From: Buxus sempervirens
Lineage: Eukaryota; Streptophyta; Magnoliopsida; Buxales; Buxaceae
Assembly: GCA_947561395.2 (NCBI GenBank)
Contig: OX387185.1
Location: 19,246,366-19,310,365, forward strand
DNA length: 64,000 nt
Direction of reading: 5' to 3'
In this document: one piece after another, positions 11,216-21,136 of the stretch
Layout of the letters: each line of letters starts with the position of its first letter
Numbering within the stretch: the first letter of the stretch is position 1
Made by a program: the position numbers and the translations under genes
The notes under the pieces: generated by a model
Told to the model about the DNA's origin: nothing
The model's database searches: none
Seen by the model: only the letters and a program-made list of their open reading frames with translations

Positions 11216-11989
11216 AAAAAATTTAGTTCTATCTCTAAACCCTTGTGTCAATTGCTTCAGCATGACACTGTTTTTGAGTGGACTAGTGAGCATCAAGACT
11301 CCTTTGATAGGCTGAAAACTTTGCTTACCACAGCCCCTATCATGCAACCTCCAGATTGGTCTTTTCCTTTTGAGATCATGTATGATGCTAGTGATTATGC
11401 TATAGGAGCTATTTTAGGACAGCGTAGAGATAAGCTCCCTTTTGTCATTTATTATGCAAGCAAATCTTTAAGTGGAGCTCAAAAAAATTACTCCACAACT
11501 GAGAAAGAGTTGCTTGCAATTGTTTTTGCTTTGTAAAAGCTTAGAGCTTATATTATTGGGTCTCCTATAGTTATTTTTACTAACCAGGCTGCTTTAAAGT
11601 ATTTGTTCACTAAGAAGGATGCTAAACCAAGGCTGATTAGATGGGTGTTACTCCTTCAAGAATTCAACATAACAATAAAGGATAAGAAGGGAGTGGAAAA
11701 TGTTGTTGCTGATCACTTATCAAGGCTTACTTTTTCTGAAATTGAACCATCTATTCCTATATCTGATTCTTTTCCTGATGAGCATATACTTGCTGTTAAT
11801 TCCATCCCTTGGTATGTTGACATTGTGAATTTCTTGGTGACAGTTCAAACACCTCCCAAGTGGACTTCCCAAGACTTAAAAAGGTTCAGATCAGAGGTTA
11901 AGTACTTTTTCTATGATGATCCATATTTGTTTAAGTACTGTTCTAATCAAATCATCCGTAGGTGTGTTCCCGATAATGATATACATGCT
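11216..11989 (+). pseudogene. Athila RNase H and start of integrase
   Basis: Continues from RT. RNase H has DASDYAIGAILGQ and the acidic position in TTEKELLAIVFAL. A stop follows near 11534-11536, then the frame resumes with FTNQAALKYLF and ends with VVADHLSRL, which holds the last Asp. The next segment leads into the integrase zinc domain (RRCVPDNDIHA) and is cut by the Tekay solo LTR at 11990. The same frame picks up at 14359-14363 after the ATGCT duplication with the HSEACGGHFS zinc motif. The stop in RNase H looks like a glutamate-to-stop change. Confidence 0.85.
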
Positions 11990-12422
11990 TGTAAAACCCC
12001 TAATTTTCCTTAAATAATAAATTAAATTAGTAAATAATATTACCCAGAGTTATGATTGATAGAAACATTTTAATATTGTAGGGGGTGATCAACTTAGCGG
12101 AGATCCAGAATTAGACGCAGATCTGACCGTCCGATCGTGAGATATCGAGGTATGTATTCTGATTGGGCAAGGTGTATAGAAGAGTTGCATGGGAGATGCA
12201 TAGGATCAGGGAGTATAAATATGTATAAAGAATTAACCTAATTCTTATACATGTATTGTCGCGCGTATTGAAGAGCCGCAAGCGACGACTGTTCGAGCGA
12301 CCAAGGGAAGAAGAAGGAGAAGAAGAAGGAAGGGCTGGGCGTGCGTTCATCGTCCAGAGGATTTCTCTGTGCAGGAGTTTAGCCATTGTGCAGAATAGAG
12401 AAGGAGGAATCAGCGTATAGAG

Positions 12423-13892
12423 GTAGGTGACACCGTTTTGGTTTTAAATTCGGATTTATCTCTGTTTAATTGCAAACGCATGTTTCTATGATATGTAAAG
12501 TTGTATTTAGTTAGCTAAGCATGTTATAAATACATTAGAATGAGTTTAGACGAGAAAAATCGTGATTTAGAACTGTTTTTGCTCGATTTGGTGAAACCGC
12601 CGACCTCGACTATGCGAGGCGCTCATCGGTGATCTTAGGCGCTGGTTAAAGATTTGAGGACGCCGTGGACCGCGGGACGACGGACCGTGGGCGCTCGAAT
12701 TTGCACTATCGCCGACTGATGACCGCCCGGAGCGATCCTGAGCGATCCCAGGCGCTCTCAGCAGAATTTCCAATTTTTCATAATTTCGAACCTAATTCAA
12801 TTCTAAACTATTTTTAGACAATTTTAATGATTAATTAAGGTACTTTAAGACCAAAATAAACTACCTAAATCCCTGTTTTACAGAAAAACAAATTAGGGAG
12901 ATATTTAGGACATTAGTTGCCAAGTTTTGAAGGAAAAGGAGAAATGTGATTTTGGAAAAGCCTAACTACCATTTGATTATCTAAACACTTCTAAATGATA
13001 TTATAAATCATAAGACATTATAAAGAGAATTCAAAATTCGAATGACTGAATAATGAAGTAAATGCACAGATATAACCATTATATGCCGCTAGGCACCAAC
13101 TCTTATAGAATTATGATACTTTAGGGAATTTTGGAGTCTAGTGGGCATAGCTGGTTATGGATCCATAGTCGTAGCTAGATAGCTGAGGGATATGTCATTT
13201 GGGTTGAGTTACTCCTATATGCGACGCGCTTCCTTTGCAAGTTAGTTTGTCTGGGAAGGTCCTATGTCTGGAGGGACACCCCGGTGAGCCGCTGGTGATT
13301 CCCTGTACATGTGGATAAGCGACCATCTCCATGTATTGATTCTGGTGCTGCATGCTGGTGGTACATGCCAACTCTGATGGGTACGTGTGCAATAAATCGG
13401 TGACTACGGCTCTTGTCTAAGCTGCGCTGCATGGGGCTTGAGTATCATTAGTAGCATCGCTCCTAAGTCGCACGATGGTATAGCAATTGGTTGAGAATCA
13501 TCTCAAAAGGTTTATCTATCTTTGTGAGTCCTACAATGACACTGAAAACACAACACTTGATATGATTATTATTATTATTGTGCACGTGCGGGATGCATGT
13601 GATTGGGATATTGGTTGGATGTGACTGCTTAGTACATCCTAGCAATGTATGGATTATGCTACTGTTTTGGCTATTGAGTTCTTATATTAAAACTTGCTGA
13701 AAATTATATATATAACTGTTGATCAAACTGTTTTGTGTTCATGAATGGTATAAATGATTATGCGGGCCTGATTTATCGATGTTGCTTAATCGTGCATGAA
13801 ATGTTACTTTGCTTATATGAACTGTTTAGTCATGCATGCGTTACCTACTGAGATATTCGTATCTCACCCTACTTCTATTCCATTTTTTTCAG
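12423..13892 (+). other. Predicted intron inside Tekay LTR copy 2
   Basis: The donor AG/GTAGGTGACACC at 12423 and the acceptor ATTTTTTTCAG ending at 13892 frame 1470 bp. The matching interval in copy 4 is 22192-23655 (1464 bp). The donor is kept in all nine Tekay-type LTRs of the window although much of the body differs, and the acceptor is kept in most copies that reach it. This is a prediction from sequence only. Confidence 0.5.
13850..13865 (+). promoter_or_regulatory. Conserved UUCG-loop hairpin before the LTR acceptor
   Basis: GAGATATTCGTATCTC forms a 6-bp stem closed by a TTCG loop, 27 bp before the predicted acceptor. Equivalents are at 16876-16889 (minus), 23610-23625, 26874-26889, 35586-35601 (minus), 43040-43055 (minus) and 55340-55355 (minus). 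Confidence 0.7.
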
Positions 13893-14363
13893 CTGATACG
13901 CGAGAGGGGGATCTCTTAGACTTCCAGGGAGAGATAGCCGAGTATTCGCCGGAGGATTATTATTATCCAGATCTTGTCTGAGGTGGATTGATGTTATAGA
14001 CTTAGCATTTTTAATTGGTTTATTATCATTTATTTGGATTTGATGTATGAGAGAGACAAGAGAGAGTTAGTAACCAGTTCATTCTACCAGACTTTGATAC
14101 TATTGATTGATGGTCAAGCTTTATGCTTAGTTGAGGATTTTGATCTACACTTCCGCACATACTTGTTTCCGCAACTCTGATAGAATAATAAATAGATTGG
14201 ATTTTGCTTTCTTTGGTCTGGTATGTTATTGATGTTGTAATTGATATGGGCCAGTAACACCTCGGATTTGGTTGTTGAACTAAATTTGGGTTGTTACAGT
14301 AGCGAACCGGGTTCGGGTCGGGTGTCGGTTTGAACTGACCCGGGTTCGGGGCGTTACAATGCT

Positions 14364-14705
14364 GTTTTGCTTGCTTGTCATTCTGAGGCATGTGGAGGAC
14401 ACTTTTCTGCCCATAAAACAATTGCAAAGGTCCTCCAATCTGGTTTGTATTGGCCCAATATGTTTAAGGATGCTTTGAATTTTTGTAAAACTTGTGAGCC
14501 ATGTCAAAAGTTAGGGGGGATAACTAGGAGAAACATGATGCCTTTGCAACATGTTTTAATCCTAGAAATCTTTGATTGTTGGGGGCTTGATTTCATGGGA
14601 CCTTTCCCTTCATCTTTTGGGTATTTGTATATCTTGGTAGCTGTAGACTATGTTTCTGAGTGGTTGAGGCCATTCCATGTAGAAAGAATGATCACCAAGT
14701 GGTGA
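14364..14705 (+). pseudogene. Athila integrase, zinc domain and first catalytic Asp
   Basis: Resumes after the solo LTR with the His-His-Cys-Cys domain (CHSEACGGHFSAHKTIAKVL, then CKTCEPCQ). The catalytic core follows with its first Asp in WGLDFMGPFP and the block [10 protein letters not shown]. At about 14690-14703 the frame ends, and the next motif continues in another frame, which indicates a small indel near 14660-14700. Integrase would join element cDNA to the chromosome. This copy is disabled by the frameshift and by the LTR insertion upstream. Confidence 0.85.
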
Positions 14706-15481
14706 TTAGGTTTCTAAAAGAGAACATCTTGGCTAGGTTTGGCATGCCTAAGGCTATCATTAGTGACAACGGAACTCACTTTTGTAACAAGCCCTTTTCT
14801 TCCCTCTTGAAGAAGCATGGAATCCACCATAAAGTGTCTACACCATACCACCCCCAAACAAATGGGCAAGCTAAGTTAGCTAATAGGGAAATCAAGCAAA
14901 TCCTTGAGAAAACTGTTAACCCAAGCAGAAAAGATTGGTCTTTGCGTTTGATAGATGCCTTGTGGGCATATAGGACAGCTTATAAGACCATTTTAGGAAT
15001 GTCCCCCTATAGGCTAGTGTATGGCAAAGTATGCCACTTACTTGTGGAACTTGAGCACAAAGCCTATTGGGCCATAAAAAGGGTTAATTTTGACCTTGAC
15101 AAGGCTGGTTCCTTGAGGAAGCTCTAAATTTCAGAATTAGATGAGTTGAGGAGGGATGCTTATGAGAATTCTAAGTTAGCCAAGGAACACATGAAGATTT
15201 TGCATGATAGGTACATTCAGAGGAAGTCATTTGAACCTAACCAACAATTTTTGCTTTATAATTCTAGGCTTCATTTGTTTCCTGGTAAGTTGAGGTCTAA
15301 ATGGAGTGGTCCTTATGTTGTGAAAACAGTCTTTCCCCATGGTGCTGTAGAAATCTTCAATCCTCAAAATGGGAATATTTTTAAGGTGAATGGCCAAAGA
15401 CTTAAACCTTTCTTGGCTAATTTCTCCACCGAGGACACCACCACCCATTTTCAAGACCCCATTTACCCAAGTATTGTTTAG
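14706..15481 (+). pseudogene. Athila integrase, core end and C-terminal domain
   Basis: The shifted frame carries the second catalytic Asp in [14 protein letters not shown] and the core's Glu region in [40 protein letters not shown] follows. A stop at 15125-15127 breaks the frame, which resumes at 15146 with the C-terminal segment containing LRSKWSGPYVVKTVFPHGAVEI and ends at 15479-15481. No chromodomain or env-like ORF follows. All catalytic residues appear present, but the frame is broken twice. Confidence 0.85.
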
Positions 15482-15943
15482 AGTAGTCCTAGATAGTTTT
15501 TCTCTTTCTTTCTTTCTTTCTTTTTGTTTTGCTTATTTACTTTTGTTTGTATTTCTTGTTTTTATTTTTTTTATTTTTTTTCTTTAGTTTAACTTCTTAG
15601 TTTTTAGTTTACTTTCTTTAACAAGTTCAACTTATCTTAGGTAATTTCTTTTTATTGTTCTTAATTTGTGCTTAAAGTAGTACTTTAACTTGCTTGAAAT
15701 CTGTTTTTCATGGTATTTTTTCATCAATGTGAACTTTGATTTGTTCCTTTCATGATCACCTCTGGTAGCACAGGTGCTGCCAAGGTTCTGAGAAAGTAAG
15801 GTGATGGAAGAATTTGGGAAATTTTCTCAGAAAAGAGTTTTTTTTTTTGGGAGAAGGTCTACAGTGGGGTTGGCATGGGATTTGATGAAGAGGCCAAAAC
15901 CATGGTAGCCTGAGTGATAGGTCTGAATTCATTTAAAGATTGT
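15482..15943 (+). other. Non-coding tail of the Athila element
   Basis: T-rich sequence with a (TTTC)n run near 15507-15523. A purine-bearing stretch at 15848-15878 (GGGAGAAGG, AGTGGGGTTGG) could be a polypurine tract. The sequence from about 15879 to 15943 does not match the 5' LTR, so the 3' LTR appears to be lost. No gene is seen. Confidence 0.5.
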
Positions 15944-16218
15944 AAGGGGCAAGGTATTGTTAGAACATGATTGTATGTCATTAGATATTAGTTTCTCTCA
16001 TTTTGCTTTTGTAAGGGGCAAGGTAAAGATTGATCAGGATTGTATGTCATTTCTCTCATATTATTTTGTGAGAGGTAAGGCCTTACGTCCTCCCCGAGAA
16101 GTTGTACTTTCTCATTTTGATTTAATATACAGGCCAAGGTTTGCCTCAACCCTCCTCCCACCGTTGGAGTGCCACTAAAGTTATTCTTGCCTTAGTGAGT
16201 TTTCCTATAAAAAAAAAA

Positions 16219-16508
16219 ACTCCCATGATAAGGGGAAGTCCATGATCGAAAGTTGGGAGGAAAGCCTTATTTACGGAGTGTGAAGGGATCACTTAAGCAA
16301 TGTTTCTTTTTATTTCTTTTTACTACTATATTATTTAGGGGAGCATGTTCCCCCATTCTATACATCCAATGTACCCTTAAATCCCCCTCCCCCCCCCCCC
16401 CCCCCCCCCGGTTCCTTTCTCTTTGAAAGTGCTTTGCCTGTCTCCATGTATGCTTGCTATTAGTGCATTGCGATATATTATCCCTTCGTGTGGTTTGGAC
16501 GTATGATG
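16219..16508 (+). mobile_element. Ogre 5' LTR, segment 2
   Basis: Continues the LTR after the LINE. The phrase AAGGGGAAGTCCATGATC and the next 50 bp match 62675-62740 of the 3' LTR. It contains a pure run of 21 C (16389-16409), where the related LTR at about 30285 has a short C-rich stretch. It is interrupted at 16509 by Tekay copy 3, with TGATG as the duplicated site. Confidence 0.8.
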
Positions 16509-19500
16509 TGTAATGCCCCAAACCCGGGTCAGTGCAAACCGGCACCAAACCCGAACCCGGTTCGCTACTGTAACAACCCAAGTCTGGTTCAACAACCAAA
16601 CCAGTCTGGTTCAACAACCAAACCCGAGGTGTTACCACGAAGCTGGGGTCAGATACAAACCAAGATTGACAATAATTTTAAACTTTACTAATTAATTACA
16701 TCAGAGTTATGGTGGTCAAATAAACAATTCTTTATTCAATAACATCAATTCAGTTTACAATAATGTTTATCTAATCAACATGTGACATTAATACCAATTA
16801 TAATTCTTCCCATCAAATTAAAACCCCATCTTCGCGATCTCTCCAAGCAACCTGAAAAATAGGGGAAAACGGAGTGAGATTTACATCTCAGCAAGTAGCA
16901 GGTGCATGCAATTTGAAACAGTCCAATGTAAGCAAATAGTTATGAGGTATTCGATTAATCAACGATAAGACGAGAAATCCAAGTTATCCATGGCAATTAG
17001 AAATAAGGCGATAAAACAGACGATCATGTATAAATACCAGTAACTTGATGTTAATGGGGTAAAACCGACAAAAGCGATAAAACACGTGCCATTGTAGGAC
17101 TCACAAAGATGATAAGTATTTGAGATGACACTCAACTAACTGCTATACCACCGTGCGGCTTAGGGGCAGTGCTACTTAATGATACTCAAGCCCCATGCAG
17201 CACAGCTATAGACAAGAGCCATAGTCACCGACTTATTGCGCACTAACTCAACAGAGTTGGCATGTACCACTAGCATGCAGCACCAGAATCAATACATGGA
17301 GATGGTCGCTTATCCACATGTACAAGGAATCACCAGCGGCGCACCGGGGTGTCCCTCCAGACATAGGACCTTCCCAGAGCAAACTAACTTGCAAAGGAAG
17401 TGCGCTCGCATATAGGGGTAACTCAACCCAAACTAAATACCTCTTAGCTAACCAGCCAAAACTATGGATCCATATATAGCTAAGCCCACTGACACAAACC
17501 ACGATAAAACCATATACGGGAGGACACGCTAATGTAGGAGGCATACACACTTTTACCCGTAAAGGATTACACATCTCTACATAGAGGATTACCCATCTCT
17601 GCCGTAAAAGCTAGTATCAACTCAACCATAGAAGCCGTATCACCCAACCGTAAAATTAAAGTGAACAACATCATACCACATACCAATCCATACCAAAGTA
17701 TTCCATTCCATGTGAAAATCATGATTCAATCATTACAAATCCTATTATAGGCTTTTTTCAGGATAACATATGCAATTCTTCAAAATAAAATTCATGTTTC
17801 ATAAGTTCGATAAAACGCAGAGTTTATGCAATTACAGTAGCCAATATTCCTATTAAAAGCTCAAAATAAAGTAAATCCAATCTTACTTAGAGTTTTCCTT
17901 ATTAATCCCTTTTATTAGAATCCCATTTCCTTTCTTAACACCTAAGCTAGTTTCTATTTAAATTTTCTGTAATTTATTTCCCCAGCATGTTCTATAGACC
18001 TAAAATAAAGTTTAGAAGATGTTTATAAGCTATAAGTACCAGTAGTATTATTTCTAGCAATATCCATACCCTTTAACCATTTTATAGACAAACCTTTCAT
18101 TGAACCCTTCAATTTATTGGTTAATCTTTCCAATTTAATTTTATAATTTTTATATCTTAATTAGGTCCTTATAAAGATGCTAACATGCTTAACTAATCAG
18201 AAAAATTATTGGATCTTTATTCAAATTACAAAATCCCTAAAATCTGCAAATTTTACATAGAGCGCCGACCTCTACAGGGGTAGGCAATCCTGGGCGATCC
18301 TAGGCACTCGTGCAAAATTAAACAGTAAATTTCCAGATTTGTAAAGTTCGGATTTTTATTCTTTTGCTATATGTTTCTTTGGTCTAAATTAATCTAATAA
18401 CATTCTAAAACATTCCTATAGCCTTCTAGATTAATTCTTATTAATTGAACACCATCCTATAATTAATTCCATGATTAAACCAAGTTTTCTTCTTTATTTT
18501 AACAAATCCTTCAAGAATACCAATCACTAACATATAACCAATTTGATTCCATGTAAATACTATTCCGACTAATCCGTTCAATCAATATTAAATCACAGAA
18601 AACGAAATCATGCAGTTCCTCACGTTTTCCAAGGGTTATTACTTGCTTTATACGCTAAAATCCTTCTTCCATTAAAGCTTCTAATTCTGGACCTTACTTT
18701 TGCTCCCAAACGCACCAAACTAAAGTCTTCCAATTTAAATCTCCACCGTACACAATGTAGTTCCATCAGTGATGAACAAAACTCCCAAATTTGAAGGCGA
18801 TCCACCGTACGGATCTTCCCCGATCATATTTTGATGATGGCTGGTCAGACATGTCCATGAGCAGCCTTCTTCCTTTCTCTCCCTCTTTTCTCTCAATAAT
18901 AAACCCACGAAAATTCTCTCTTGTCTAACCTTAATCTCCTGTTTATACTAGGCTTTAGAAGTCCTAAACCAACCCTAATAGGCTACTTTAATTTGGGCTA
19001 ACCCAACCATGGTCTAGTTAAAGTCTAACCCTTTTAATTTAATTCCTACTTTTTCTCCACCTTTTATTTTTCAACTTAAACATTAATAATTTAATCTCTT
19101 ATCATCTAAACTCCTATTTACAACCTATTTTCGTGCATAATATTTAATTAAACTTTAATATCACCTAAAACCTTATTTTCTCCAAATTAAGACGTGAAAT
19201 CTCTTAATTATCCTTTTTCTCACTTTTAGGCTTTTATTAATTCATTTTAATTTCTAACTTGTCAAAATAATTTATTTTCTTCTATTTTCTAATTCTAGTT
19301 ATTATTTAATGATCTACTTATTTATTACCCTTTTCTGAAAATTACCAAAATACCCTTTTTACTCTTTTAGGCTAATTTCATTAAAATTCTTTCTTTATTT
19401 TAAACTTATGACCTATTCGAATTAATTATCCTCTAAATCTTCACTTTTTATTTTAACCAGGACTCAACTCCCATTTTCTTTTATTTATTATTTATTTATT

Positions 19501-19527
19501 TATTAGGTGAAAATTCGGGGTTTTACA
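16509..19527 (-). mobile_element. Tekay-type solo LTR, copy 3 (minus)
   Basis: Bounded by TGTAATGCCCC on the left and ATTCGGGGTTTTACA on the right, with TGATG at 16504-16508 and 19528-19532. It is 3019 bp. Read on the minus strand, a TATA box (GTATAAAC, 18941-18948) is followed by donor AAAAC/GTGAGGAAC (intron from 18623), hairpin GAGATGTAAATCTC (16876-16889) and acceptor ATTTTTCAG (ends 16852). The hairpin has a GTAA loop where other copies have TTCG. No internal region is present. Confidence 0.93.
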
Positions 19528-19532
19528 TGATG

Positions 19533-21115
19533 CATGGTTCTTGCCACACATTCCACCACTTTTCTATCCACTGATTTGGTACATCATGAAGGCCCACATA
19601 TGCATGCACGAATGGCACTCTAGAAGCATGCTTAGGATCCAGTTTGCTGCCTTCTTTACCACCATGAGTATTGGTAGATAGCACCTTTTCTTGCACATTA
19701 CACCCACTATTTATGTTGTTTTTACACACACCAAGATCACCCTAGAAAGCATACTAGATCCCTCTAGGATTCCCCCTTTCCTTCACTGTTTCCACATGCT
19801 TTAAGCCCCTATTTAGATGCATGTTAGGTGCTGTTTCATCTGCTTTGCATATTTGATGATTTGCTTGCTCAAGTATGCATGAATGGATGGATGAATGGGA
19901 CCATGGCCTAGGCCTTTCGGGCCACCCCTCCCCTTTCCTCACGGAGAGAAAGGGAGGCCTCTCTTAACACCTGAACAGGGACCTCTAGCGTCCCTGTTCC
20001 GAGCTTAGGCACCTACTTTTAGAGAGGGAGAAAGCCCCAAGCTCTCCTCCTTTCCTCCCCCTTTTGAAAAGCCTAGAAAAGATGAAGTTTTAGCAAGATG
20101 ATGAGCATTGGAAGACACCCTGGGTCAACCACTGTGACCTATAGGCATGCTCAGACCCTTGGGGGGGGAGGAGCCCCTGTCCCCTTCCAGGAAATGGAGT
20201 TTTTGGGCATTTCGGGTCTCACCCGCAAACTCAGGCCGGTTCGGCCTTGCCCGCATAGTATATGCGAGCAAGGTCTGCCCGCACAGTATATGCGGGCAGC
20301 ACCCAGTAAGCCACCAAGGCTTGATTTTTGCGATTAAAGCATTTAACCTAATCTAACTAATAGGCCTTAACCTATTTTGGCATATGGTCAACCTAGACCC
20401 TCTTTTGTGAGACTTGGGCCTACCCGGGCCCAATAAGACTTTGTGGGCCTTCCAACGGGGCCCACAACTCGCCTAGCCTAACACCAAGCCCATTTCAAGG
20501 ATTGAGCTTCAAAGGCAACCTGGCTAATTCTTTGGGCCTCCTTTCAAGACCCAACAACCCCATTAAAAATTTTGAACCAACAAATAAATCTCTTGCATGT
20601 TTAACCCATCTCCAAACCAAATAAACTGATTCCAAAAAAAGCGGGTTATCCAACGTAACCCCAGATGGGACTTGGGCTTAACTTAAGCCCAACTTGATAT
20701 CTCGTGGGCCTTCCAATGGGGCCCACCCCAGATCCACATCACCTTGAATATAAAATCAAATAAAAGAGAGGGACCCACACCATTCAGGTGGTCCCCACAG
20801 ACTTAACAAATAGAATTGCATCTCTGAGTAGGGATTGGGTGAGTAGAACAAGGATAAGTTGACTCTAAACCAGGGAAATCTGTGGGACCCGTCACCCGAC
20901 GGGGCGGACCGGGGTGTCTACGGACTTCCCCAGGACCGTAACTAAGACCTTAGCCAAAATCTCAAGCCGCAGACCGCCTAATAGACAAACCTAGGCACCC
21001 AGGTGTCTGCCTACACCCCATCAGGCAGTGGCGACTCTAAAACCCCAATTTCCCAAATGGAGGCATGCACTCCGGTGCCCCTTGCGATGTGGCCCACGTT
21101 CCCGACTTACGCACA
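19533..21115 (+). mobile_element. Ogre 5' LTR, segment 3 (U5 end)
   Basis: Ends CGACTTACGCACA directly before the degenerate primer site. It contains the second inverted-repeat cluster (20246-20299) and the block with GACGGGGCGG, GTGTCTACGGACTTCCCC and CACCCAGGTGT. This block also occurs at the end of the Ogre-type LTRs at 34650-34790 and, inverted, at 50400-50540. A primer-like box TGGCGACTC lies at 21029-21037, 78 bp before the LTR end. No gene was seen. Confidence 0.82.
20246..20299. repeat. Two inverted repeats, downstream cluster of the Ogre LTR
   Basis: CTTGCCCGCATA (20246-20257) pairs with 20261-20272 at 11 of 12 positions. CTGCCCGCA (20275-20283) pairs perfectly with TGCGGGCAG (20291-20299). 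The stem core is the same as in the U3 cluster upstream of the TATA box. Confidence 0.88.
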
Positions 21116-21118
21116 GCC

Positions 21119-21136
21119 TAACGACTCCACTGGAGA
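21119..21136 (+). other. Degenerate primer binding site, tRNA-Arg type (Ogre)
   Basis: TAACGACTCCACTGGAGA, three bases after the LTR end. It matches the expected TGGCGACTCCACTGGGGA except for three G-to-A changes, including both G of the TGG. The matching tRNA would be plant tRNA-Arg(ACG). Confidence 0.75.

Larger units (their letters stand above)
11990..14358 (+). mobile_element. Tekay-type solo LTR, copy 2
   Basis: Starts TGTAAAACCCCTAATTTTCC and ends GGGGCGTTACA, with ATGCT duplicated at 11985-11989 and 14359-14363. It is 2369 bp with no internal region, so it is a solo LTR left by LTR-LTR recombination. It is very similar to the 5' LTR at 21765-24112. Landmarks are TATA (12214-12220), a GAA-rich segment (about 12300-12345), donor AGAG/GTAGGTGACAC (intron from 12423), UUCG hairpin (13850-13865) and acceptor TTTTTTTCAG (ends 13892). 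It lies inside Athila integrase. Confidence 0.95.
5647..15943 (+). mobile_element. Athila-like Ty3 retrotransposon lacking a recognisable 3' LTR
   Basis: It has a 5' LTR, a tRNA-Asp primer site (TGGCGCCGTTGCCGGGGA), gag, protease, RT, RNase H and integrase in the order of Athila elements. AAGGG occurs directly left (5642-5646) and at 15944-15948, consistent with a 5-bp duplication. However, the right end reads GATTGT instead of the expected CA, and no second LTR is visible after the integrase. A Tekay solo LTR (11990-14358) interrupts the integrase. All genes carry stops, so the element is dead. Confidence 0.8.
5381..16218 (+). mobile_element. 5'-truncated LINE (L1-type), itself split by an Athila element
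   Basis: Flanked by a 10-12 bp duplication (ACTCCCATGA at 5371-5380 and 16219-16228) and ending in a poly-A run (16209-16218 region). These are the marks of target-primed insertion of a non-LTR element. The left part encodes the C-terminal end of a LINE RNase H domain. The element's own sequence is only about 0.5 kb (5381-5646 plus 15944-16218). The Ogre LTR sequence continues across the duplication. Confidence 0.8.

Noticed and set aside
13796..13981. Short open frame in Tekay LTRs, conserved at 13796-13981, 23556-23744 and about 26820-27008, ending in an acidic EDYYYPDLV tail
   Set aside because: The DNA of these three LTRs is nearly identical, so protein similarity is no evidence of coding. 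The frame crosses the predicted acceptor and is not kept in the more diverged LTR copies.
16389..16409. Run of 21 C as a possible regulatory or i-motif site
   Set aside because: Homopolymer growth at a C-rich spot of the LTR is enough to explain it, and such runs are prone to sequencing error.
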